A stretch of DNA of 64,000 nt from Anthonomus grandis grandis. Taxonomy: Eukaryota; Arthropoda; Insecta; Coleoptera; Curculionidae. Positions 54,690 through 64,000 of the stretch are shown piece by piece. The stretch is from the NCBI RefSeq assembly GCF_022605725.1, contig NC_065554.1:23889100-23953099 (forward strand), written 5' to 3'. How positions within the stretch are numbered: position 1 is the stretch's first letter; each line of letters starts with the position of its first letter. The notes below the pieces were generated by a model that saw nothing but the letters and a program-made list of their open reading frames with translations, was not told the origin of the DNA and did no database searches. A program made the translations under genes and the position numbers.

Positions 54690-57600
54690 ACAGATTACTA
54701 ATTAATCAAAAATTTTTATGATCTAGACCCAGGTTCTTACGGTACGATATTAGGAGGTCATCTTTTAAATTATCAAAGGCTTTTTCATCCTTGATGAAAT
54801 ACATGAAAACATTTTCTTTTTTTTTGAAACCTTCCGAAAAATCCTTGCATGATTTTATCAAAATTAAGTAATGCAAAAACATGCAAAAGCGTCAATGACA
54901 ATAAGGAATTAATCCTTTAAATCGACCATAATCCATAATTAGACATTTGATTCAAAAATTCCTAAAAAAAATTCAGTTTTCAACAATTTTTCTTATCAAA
55001 AAGAAATAATTTACGTTGATACGACTCTGACATTTCCTCCTTATACCCAAAAGACTCCTAATACCTCGTAAAAGTGGCGTATTTAAGTTAGTGGAAAACC
55101 AAGCAGCCCATACTCCCACGAGTTTTCCTACACATTTTAACTACCCCCCTCTTAATTTGCACCCACCCCATTATTATTAATGCTACTTTACTATCTTTAG
55201 CACCTATAGGCCTATATAGGCTTTATTACCAAGTAAGGGAGGTCTTAAGAATGTTAAGAAGTTTTGGGGGTGGTTGCTCAGGCTTAACATATAATTTTTT
55301 TGATAATGTTTGAGCTTCTTTTAAATATAATAACAATTATGCTCAAACGTTAAAATTGCTCTTCTATTTTAAGCAACATACAGATTTCCACGTTTAAATT
55401 CTCTTTTCCATTATTAAATTCACAAGAGAACGTCACCACGTCAGCCGACACTCCAAAGATTAGGGCCTCGTCTCAAAGTTATTAGACGCAAATTAACTTA
55501 AGGCATTGACTTCCAATCCAACTGCCAACTCGCGTTATCGTAAAGTATGTGTTGATGCCATTGTCTGTTAATTAAATTTATCAGATGTTGTACGCCCTAC
55601 GTCACCTATCAAATAATACCATCGTTCCCTTACATTCAAGAACATCTGTCTCGTTTCCACATTTTTGTTTAAAATAATAATTTTAGAGGGTGTATCCATC
55701 CGTATTCTTTATCGATCCTCCGACGTTGGATAATTGCAAAAGCTTTTGAGGATGCCACTAAACACAATCGGTTGCGATGTCTTTAATTAACAAAAGACAA
55801 AGGACAACTCGAACGAACCCGTATTGTCAATGAATAGGTATCGTTTATATACAAATAGAAGTATACGTTGCTTTTTAGGGTACTCAAACTTCCTTTTAAA
55901 GGAGTCTCTACATTACCAGATATATTTTGTTTCAGGCGAATAATTATTTTGAAAGTGAAGAGTCGAGTTTTTGTGGATTTAGAATTATCACGTTCTTATA
56001 TTTGTGTAATATCATATTTAAAAGTTTTTTATTAAACAATGATACATAATACGACCACAGTTTAAAATGAATTTATGCTTATAGATTTATTTAATCCTAG
56101 GCCAATGTCTAACGACATTTGGATATGTGGGTAAGCTGGTCTCAGAAATGACAGTTTAAATCCAACAATGCCATTTGGACAATTCAAGGCATAATTAAGC
56201 TAAAACCTTATTAGGTGTTCGAACCCTTGAGCAATTTGAAGACGAAATGTTTATATGAGCATGGGTCTCTAACGGCTCTGTTTTCTAGCTACAGTATATT
56301 AGCACCAAAAGAAATGATGATATTGTTCTAAAGAATTACAAAAGAATAGAACGTATTTTATTTTAATTACGTAAAACCCGGTATATGATATATTAAATTT
56401 CTCCAGCAAATGCCTAGCTTTGCCATTACTGTTGTGAATCAGAAAATTATTTGGGATCAGAAATATTCATCAGAATTCGTCTTCCCATATATTGCATAAA
56501 TAATTAGAAATTTGGTGTTTTTTGTTTTGTTTGTGGTTAAAATCGGCTTTTATAGGCCTTTTTTAAGTCTGGAATAAACATTTTAAATACCTGAAATAAA
56601 ATGGCAAATTATCTTAAATGTCTAAAAATCTAAATCTATCATGACCTACTAATCATGAAAAACATAAATGTAAGATATTAAAAACCATTCTAAAAGCCCA
56701 AAAAATGGAAAATCCCTGGAAGGCCAAAAATTATTTAATGTACCTGGATGACTAAAATCTAAAACCTATACAAACTTACAAATTGCCTGGAATAAAACGA
56801 CAAATAACTAAAATATATAAAAAATGTGTTTTAGTTTTCATGGAAGATATTATATAAAAATTGACAACAAAATAAAAACATATTTAAAAGCGAAAAATTA
56901 TTCTTTATCCCTGAAGGACAAAAATTAGGTAAAATATCGGAATGACGTAGAAAATTACTTTAAAAGCCAATATAAAACTATAGGACTTACCTGGGTGTAA
57001 GTTATTATTTTATATATTGTTTTTAAGGATATTGTTTTAATAATACATTTTTTATTTTTTTGTGTTAGGTTTATTTGATGTAATTTAAGTTCGATTATTT
57101 TTGCTTTGCATACTGTGTATACTGCACATTTATTATTTTGTATATTTATTATTATTTCTGTATATTTTTTCTATTTTAGTTTTTTTGTTTAAATCTTACA
57201 CAAATAACATTTTCTTAATCAAATAATAAATTTATAAAAAAAATAGATTTTATATTATTTAATTAAAAAAAATTAAGAATATATTTCTAGTTAAACAAAA
57301 CAAATAAATCGCGTGTATTATGTCTGACTATTATTTACACAATTTTTTATCTAATTTTCTTAATTTCTTATATTAAAATATGTCATACATTTTTTAATTA
57401 AATCCATATTAAGCTTTAAAAATGTTTAGAGTTCTTTTTCAGTTTAGGTGAAAGAAAACCTTAATCCAAGCTTATCATTTTGGAAATCATTATTTCATTT
57501 ATTTATTTTATGGTAAAAATACAGTTTCTTCATTTTTTCATTTTCCATATTTTTCTATTTTTTAAATTAAATACTGAATTTAAAAGAAACATGTTTTTGG

Positions 57601-57735
57601 AGTTGTTTAAGTTAAAGAAAAATTTGATATCTTAGGTTGTAAATTTTTAATTAAATTACTTAATTAATTAAAAATGAAATGCTTTTATTAATTTAACTTT
57701 CAAAAAACTTAATTTTTATTTCAAATCTATTATAC
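54690..57735. other. Intergenic, with CCTGG-type repeats at its end
   Basis: 54960-55920 is less AT-rich and looks like single-copy DNA with no coding support. From about 56560 to 57000 CCTGGAA, CCTGGATG and CCTGGGTG words recur with AAAAT filler, the reverse of the CCAGG block at 5140-5790. The rest is AT-rich. Confidence 0.4.
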
Positions 57736-57960
57736 AGTGGCCGTAATAAATTGCGTATTTAAATATGTTGACTCCTTTCTTTTTAACGCTCATAAGGTTT
57801 ATAACTTTTTTTGACCTTTTAGGGTGAGCCTTTCTGAGATCTTATCCCCTAAATTCGTTCCTATCAAGTATTATATTTTTGATATTATAACATATTTTTG
57901 AAAATTCACACTACTTACATTTTTAGTTTTGTATATATTTGATCTAATTTCTATCTGTTA
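57736..57960. mobile_element. Orphan Tc1/mariner-type end
   Basis: TA-CAGTGGCCGTAATAAATTGCG at about 57735 has the form of a Tc1-like terminus. No inverted partner is found in the window, so this is at best one end of an old element. Confidence 0.3.
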
Positions 57961-58600
57961 AAATTTTTTGATGCGCTAGTAGATAAAATATATATTTTAT
58001 ATCTTATCTCTTATTATTGCTTGTACATTTTTAATATTTCTCTCACATATATGAATGGACTATTCGATATCAACTCTGCTGGAGAATTCTTTGTTTTTAG
58101 ATACGATTCAATATTAATTTATAAAAGAGCATCGTAGAAATCGTATGATGTTTGTAATTTTTAGTTCCAAAGGATATTGTTTGAAATCGACAAATATATT
58201 GTCGACAATAGTTCAAAATTCCAACGTAACGCCTAGATATTTGTACTTTTGGCAGCAGTTATTCATTATTTAGACATTTTACAAAATTAGGTCTTGCTAG
58301 CTTCCTCTGGAATCCAGTTATGCTGTTTTTACAATGTTCATTTCTAGTCTCCACGTCTGGGCTTTGAATGAATTTTTGTGTCATATACTAAATATCAGAA
58401 TCTTGTGCTGAGGAACGATCTGGTTATCAGCAAAACTAAGTGTGCACAATATGGAAAGGTTATGATATATATCCATATTTCAACGTTGTGAATGGCAGCA
58501 TCCTCGTTCAGTCGTTTATTAGGAGAATATTCCGTTGAGATCTTACTTGCGACTTTGATTTTAATTTAGCATTTTTCAAATAACGTTCTTACTGTATTTA
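57960..58600 (-). pseudogene. RTE-like LINE fragment (RT C-terminal part)
   Basis: Minus-strand frames give WRLEMNIVKTA (about 58345) and CCQKYKYLGVTLEF (about 58255), the WGLKxNxxKT and YLGxxL signatures that follow the YADD motif in LINE RTs. Degraded sequence upstream may include ADNQIV. Likely related to the endonuclease fragment at 60230-60460, with AT-rich DNA between. Confidence 0.5.
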
Positions 58601-60229
58601 TAACATGTGATACACAGAACATATGATACACAACAACACAGATGTTAGATGTTGTTATTTAATTCAAATTTAGTTATATTTTAGATTTTTTTTCAATTTT
58701 TAACTTATGCAATCATAATATAAAAAAGTATAAGCTGTTACTAATATTATATAATTATAATAATTTTAATTTTCAATTAAAATAAAATAACCATTACTAT
58801 TTTATTTTATGTTAATATAACAGCTCCAAATTTTTTGTAATTTTTCATTTTCTCCTTAGTTATATGATTTTACTTTTAATAATGTAAGTAAATGGTAACT
58901 GTATCCATTTAAATTATGCGTAAAAGTTAAGCAAATATTTTTCTTTTAATATCAATTTTGAACATCATTTTAATTCTAATTTTATTAATATATTTTATAA
59001 TTGTTGTATCTAATACTTTGTCACATTTGAGAAATCCATCTGTAAGTTTTAATGTTCTTTTAACTAAAAATTAATAAAGAATTTCTGTCGTTTTAATATG
59101 TTTCATCTTGAACCACTTTTACATTAATCCCTGAGGATGTACATACTTACGTTCAAACTAGTAGGATAATTATTTAAAGAAAAATAATCAAATTGAGTGC
59201 GACTATATATAATAAATAATGAAAAATTATAGAAATTACAAATTATTAATTTTTATTTCATTTACTTTGTTAATTCGTTCATTTTTTAAATTTATTACAT
59301 TTATTTTTATGAGTATTCTTTGTTTAAAGACTATTACTTTTCAGGTGCTATATTTGAGAAGTTTTTCATGTTCATACTAATTTAATTTATCTAGCAATTA
59401 TATTTAAATTTTATTAAAAAAATCACATTGAATTTTAAAAAATGTATTTTTTTTTAAAACTAATATCTTGATTTTTTTAAATTGTGCATTTTTCTTTTTT
59501 TTTAAAGATATTTTAAACAAGTGATAATCGTATCCATTTTAGTTATGCTTGAAAATCGTTAAAAGTTAATTATCCCTAACACCATCGTCTTCGCATTTTT
59601 AGGTTTTACTTAATAATTCTCTTCTTTTTAAATCTCTTCTGCAGTTAATTACTTATTAATTATTATCTAATTAATTATTATCTATTAAATCAAAAATAAT
59701 AATTAAGATTTTAGAAAGAGACATGAAGCTTATTTGAAATGCTGCGCAAAATTCTTGTTATTCGGCTTTGTGGTCGGCGTAGTCTAATTTTATTCTGTTT
59801 TTTAAAACTTTACCATAGATCTGGCCCATAACCTACAATTATTATCTTAGTTTTCTTTACCACGCTTTTTATATATTAGTGTCACTGCCCTTAGTGAGAA
59901 GTTTTAATATTTTCCATTATATTGACGCATTGATTGCAGTTACCTGCAACGCTTAGTGCTTTTTGTCCCTTATAAATAGTAAGTATTACATCGCTTTTCC
60001 CACGTCTCGTTCTTCTTCTGTGCAATGCACTTTTGTTTATCCTGTTTTAAACATCCTCTTATTTTCTTCTATTTTGCTTTTTAGATATATTTCCTATTAA
60101 TATGTTTTGTCCTCTATCTCTTTCTCAATATTGTTATCCCATCAGTAAGGTTTCATGGATGTCTTTATTGTCTGTGGTATTTTCAAAATGTTAAGTGGTA
60201 ATATCTCGTCCAATCTTCATTTGTACAGA
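58600..60229. other. AT-rich DNA between LINE fragments
   Basis: Almost entirely A/T until 59740, then neutral sequence that may be decayed LINE. No defensible gene. Confidence 0.4.
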
Positions 60230-60460
60230 TGTCCTATGCTTTTGCAGTTCTAGCTTTCCAGGTTATATCTTACAGTGTCTAGGATAATCTATAATAAATC
60301 TAAGGTTTCTTATGTGTTGCCTCCATGTGTATTTATGTATCTATTTATAGGGAAATAAGCCATTCATAATTTTGAGTTCCTTCTGTGCAGAATTCTATTA
60401 GTCTATGTCCATTGTCAATTACTACACTTTCTCGGTATCATTCAATAATTCTGTTTGAAG
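60230..60460 (-). pseudogene. LINE endonuclease fragment
   Basis: The minus strand reads NSAQKELKIMNGLFPYK, then IHKYTWRQHIRNLRFIIDY, matching the block LxxxNTxFxHKxxHKYTWxxxxxRxxIDY of apurinic-type endonucleases in RTE/CR1-like LINEs. It lies in the correct order and strand to be the 5' half of the RT fragment at 57960-58600. Confidence 0.6.
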
Positions 60461-61689
60461 TCAATTTTTTTTTAACAATGGTAATTTTTTATTAACTCTG
60501 TATTATTTTCGATTTATTTTTTAAATTTCCTATAACTCTTTAAATTCTTTCTTACTAAGCATTAAATTTTTGGTCATTCAATATATTTTTGAAAACATTC
60601 TTATTAACCATCCCTGGTAAAGCCTATAAGATTTCTTGACCTCTAAGTCCCTCAGCATCTTAAATCTTATCCTCAAAGAGGGATCTTAAAGGAGAGAGGA
60701 AAAGGAGAGGAGGGAGGGATGTGTTTAGATATTAATGCATGTAAGATCGTCGAAAGCTGTTAATCTTCAGTCACACACTACCAAGTTTGTAAGGCCGCAA
60801 CAACAATGAGGTCCGTAAATTTGACGGTCTTTTGTAAGACAATACGTCGACGCCCCGGCTAAAAACAGGGATATTATAGTTTATGGAAGTTTTGCGTTGT
60901 GTTAAGGAATCGTTATTGCCTTTAAGGATTATAATTCTCCTCCGGTTTTACGTCTTGTAAAACTAAAGGATGAAACGGGACTCGGTTAAGGTCTTTTTTA
61001 CTGTCGCTGATTAGGTTTGATGGACCCTAAGCCTATATCTACCTAACTTTTATTAGTTTATTTAATTATGTTTTTGATGGTGTTTACTTTAAAGGGAACA
61101 TAAATTGCAATAATTGAAGTGGTGGCAGTAGTATAGCCCTGCCTAATAAAACTTGACTCAGGGGCGTCCCAGAGGCAAAACGAACCGAAAAACACACTAA
61201 AATAATTACGGCGCGATCATTAGAATGTAAATTTTCTTTAACTTGTGTCTCCCGTCCCTCCTCCTCCCCAGTTCGGGAATAATATTCGGGATTAATTCGG
61301 GATATCTGCGAGCAGATCAGCGGTGTTCAACCCTTTTAAATTTCGACACACTCGAATTTGCATTATTTTTCGGCTTAACGGCGAGCGGGAGACGGGAGGG
61401 GTTATACTAATTTAATTAAATTTTGCCTTATATTATATAGGAGTGATAGAACGTGTTTCACTTGAGGATTTAGGAATGAGGGTAAAAATTTGATGTCTGC
61501 GGAAAAACCGAGGGATGATGGAGCTTGTGTGTATTAGGCGGATATATAATTGAATAAAATTTGAAAAAATAATTGATATTTAAGCATTTTGCTGGCGTAA
61601 AATCCCTTTTGTAAGAATTCTGCAGAATGAACCAGCCCTCTAATAATACCAAGATATGCTAAAAATATTAAAGGAATATGCTATCAAAA
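60461..61689. other. Intergenic, locally GC-richer
   Basis: 60640-61430 includes purine-rich GGAGAGAGGAAAAGGAGAGG (about 60690) and several CG-containing patches. It could be regulatory or an untranslated exon, but nothing proves it. Confidence 0.4.
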
Positions 61690-62580
61690 GAGTAGTGCAG
61701 GCAGTACAATCGAATAAGTGGTTGGATAGAATTTAAAAATTTAAAAATTAATAATGTAAATAAAATGGTAGCTAATGATAGAGCAATAGACTCCTCTATT
61801 AACCGAGGTAAGTCAACAAACAAATGTGCTGTTGAGTGTGATACATTCCCCCAAGATTTTAATGGTTATTTTGCAGAGATAGCTCTTAAATTGGTAAATG
61901 ACACACCAACTTCTGACACTCCACTACTTCAATACTTGAGAAATGTGACTTCTATATTTAACACATTTGATGGTATAGAAATATTTTATATTGGAATTGG
62001 AATATATTGGAATACACTAAAATCTAAAGAAAACTTATTAGAATGTACAATCTCACAAAGCTTTTTATTCGTAGCATCCGTGCATCTATATATCTAAAGA
62101 TCCAAAAGAAAGCTTTTGCCATACCCGTGTTTAAAAAGGAAGACAAGAATAAAGTTACGAATAGCAGACCAATTTTATTGCTGACCTTATTTCAAAAAAA
62201 ATTAAAAAAGATCATGTTCAAACAACTTGTTCAATACTTTGAAAACAACAAATAATTCAATGATCATCAGTTTGGTTTAAAACTAAGAAGGAACACAGTT
62301 ATAAAGATTGCTGACCTTGTGGATATGGTGATGGACTCAGTTGAGGGCTTAAAGTATTTTAATGCCCTATTCTATGACCTCAGTAATGCTATTGACTGTG
62401 ACTCTTTTTTTTCGACTCTCGTCTTAGGGCTGCACAAAAGAGCTATAAAGTTGATATCGAGTCTGAGTTACAGAGAAGATTGCAGGGTTGTTTTTACATA
62501 ATGGAGCATATTAACTTGAACCTTCAGCAGACTGGAGAGCTGCCAATGTGGACCTAATTTTCTGGATGCCAGTATATTTG
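61690..62580 (+). pseudogene. LINE reverse transcriptase remnant D
   Basis: GYFAEIALKLVND (61865-61900) is the pre-RT linker. IPVFKKEDKNKVTNSRPILL with LFQKKLKKIMFKQLVQYFEN (62119-62250) are RT blocks 1-2. After a TAA at 62253, FNDHQFGLKLRRNTVIKIAD and FNALFYDLSNAIDC (62257-62400) are block 2a and motif A. One frameshift near 62100. The copy stops soon after motif A, where an unrelated SADWRAANVDLIF-like piece (about 62528) suggests another LINE scrap. Probably Jockey/CR1-like. Confidence 0.75.
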
Positions 62581-62639
62581 ACAAATTATTTTCACTGGTT
62601 AAGGAATTGCGTCTTAACCAATTCAAAAAGAGCAAAATA

Positions 62640-64000
62640 ATTTTTAATTAAAATAGCGTTTTATAGCACCTCAGGTTTCTTAAAAGAGGATTAGACGTGT
62701 AGTATTTTTAGGCTCTTAGTAGATAATACTAGTAAAATGTATATTTGCTTAGAATTTTAAACCTTAGTGAAAACGATACTTAGTGAATTTCTCCATAGAA
62801 ACATCATGCTTTCCCGATCATTGGAAGTGTTCCATTGTAATAGCTATACTTGTAGACATTGTTGAGTTTATACAATATTTTTTTAAATTAATAATTCTCA
62901 TTTTTGGAGATATTTTTTAACTTAAAAAAATAAAAAAATAATAAACAATAAAATGATAATTACAAATTAATGTATTCATTTTAATAACATTATTTTTTTT
63001 TAATTGAGACATAAAATTTGCATTTATTTGAAAATTTTTTGTTAATAAATAACTATTAAAACAATTTTTTTTTAAACAAATTTATCTTACTGAATTGATT
63101 TTTTAAAGATCATTATTAAAGTCACCAAATTTAAAACATAATTTAAATAAAATTGTCTTTAAATGTATACAATTTTTCTACTTTCATTTTTTTATATACA
63201 GCGATGATATAATTTCCTAATAAATTAAATATTATTAAAATATACAAAGTTCTTTTTATTTTGATTAAAAAAAAAAACAAATTTTCTAAGTTAAAATGTA
63301 ATTTTAGGCTTTACATTTTTTTCAGCTTTTAGTTTTTTTAATTAAATTTAGTTTTTTTATTGTTTAAGTAACATTAAGTTTAAATTTTTAGTAAATATTA
63401 TTTTTCATTTATAAAAATGTAATTTAAAACAGCCTTTTTTACTTAAATTTTCTATTGTTTTCATGTTTGTTTATTCAGCTAATTAAAACTAATTTATGAA
63501 ACACTATAAAATTTTACATTATAAAAGTTTATTGATTTTATAATTTTCGTTTACTAAAATAATTAAAATATAAAAAGAATTATGATTAATCTAAGCCTTA
63601 ATTAATTTAATTGTTTTTTATTTTTGTGGTTCATTCTTTGAAAAATTTTTCTATTAATTCCAATTTTTTTCCTAATTCAATTTATTTTTAAACAGATTTT
63701 GCCAATCTGAGTTTTTTTTTAAATCACTTAATTAAAAAAAAATTCTTAATAATGTAATTTATTTTTGTCGAATCTGTATCCAATTATTAAATTTTCTTTA
63801 CGTGTATTTATTTTTTAATGTCTTTTTACTAAATTAATTTATATATCAATTAATAAACTGATGTAACTAAAATTTAAAAAATTTTAAACAATTTTATTAT
63901 TCTTCATCACTATATTCTTCATTATTTTAAACATGTTAGTAATTTAATTCTAAAACAGACTTTTTTTTAACTAAATTTATCCCTAAATTTATTTTTTAAA
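62640..64000. repeat. Extremely AT-rich terminal block
   Basis: From 62870 to the window end the sequence is almost free of G and C, with recurrent TTTTTTAATTAAAT, AAATTTTTA and AATTAATTTA words. It resembles the blocks at 48833-50700 and 57180-59720. No gene or clear repeat period by eye. Confidence 0.5.

Noticed and set aside
1..64000. tRNA, rRNA or CRISPR arrays
   Set aside because: I looked for tRNA B-box words (GGTTCGANTCC), rRNA-like GC blocks and regularly spaced repeats with unique spacers and saw none I could support.

Overview
This is a nuclear, AT-rich insect genome window, probably from a beetle (order inferred, not proven). The evidence is short GT-AG introns, a signal-peptide plus retinin-domain cuticle protein with an arthropod TATA/Inr promoter, a dense mix of Tc1/mariner, pogo, piggyBac and non-LTR retroelements, and no operon-like structure. 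Only two stretches look like host genes. One is a complete two-exon cuticular protein gene on the minus strand (18718-19834). The other is a first coding exon, also minus (10895-11101), resembling the start of nucleoporin Nup88, with housekeeping-type promoter motifs just upstream. Most of the rest is mobile DNA in various states of decay, separated by very AT-rich spacer.

Layout. 1-573: 3' end of a non-LTR element with a TTTA tail. 574-1010: one end of a mariner-type element. 1020-3990: broken pogo-type transposon with a psq-HTH + DDE transposase. 5140-6170: low-complexity CCAGG-bearing repeats and a ~172-bp tandem repeat. 7789-10322: piggyBac element bounded by TTAA, with near-palindromic subterminal repeats and a decayed transposase. 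10895-11231: Nup88-like exon and promoter. 11400-15410: a ~185-bp satellite interrupted by two joined LINE remnants. 18718-19932: cuticle gene with promoter. 20807-21006: a 200-bp inverted-repeat element carrying a hammerhead-ribozyme-like motif. 25054-25330 and 42016-42290: two diverged copies of a heat-shock-like promoter/leader module.

27667-29501: mariner-family element with an intact 393-residue transposase and ~300-bp terminal inverted repeats. 32190-34950: minus-strand LINE split by a ~1.17-kb insertion. 35390-37289: second mariner family, broken; a third, truncated copy lies at 53640-54027. 40340-41430: LINE remnant. 41556-42960 and 47795-48828: two members of an insect transposase family with an IHEWGT-type C-terminal half, the second bounded by clear inverted repeats and a 4-bp duplication. 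43271-45900: pogo-type element with a C-terminal zinc finger. 50734-52625: third mariner lineage, broken. 54040-60460: minus-strand LINE fragments in AT-rich DNA. 61690-62520: another LINE RT remnant. The last ~1.1 kb is almost pure A+T.

The mobile elements do not form a pathway. They record repeated insertion, with nesting: LINEs in satellite, unknown DNA in a LINE, and a promoter module in a transposase gene. The observations most worth follow-up are the hammerhead-like motif, the paired heat-shock-like modules, the 4-bp-TSD transposon, the 15-bp motif shared by two mariner families, and the Nup88-like exon whose next exon is not visible.
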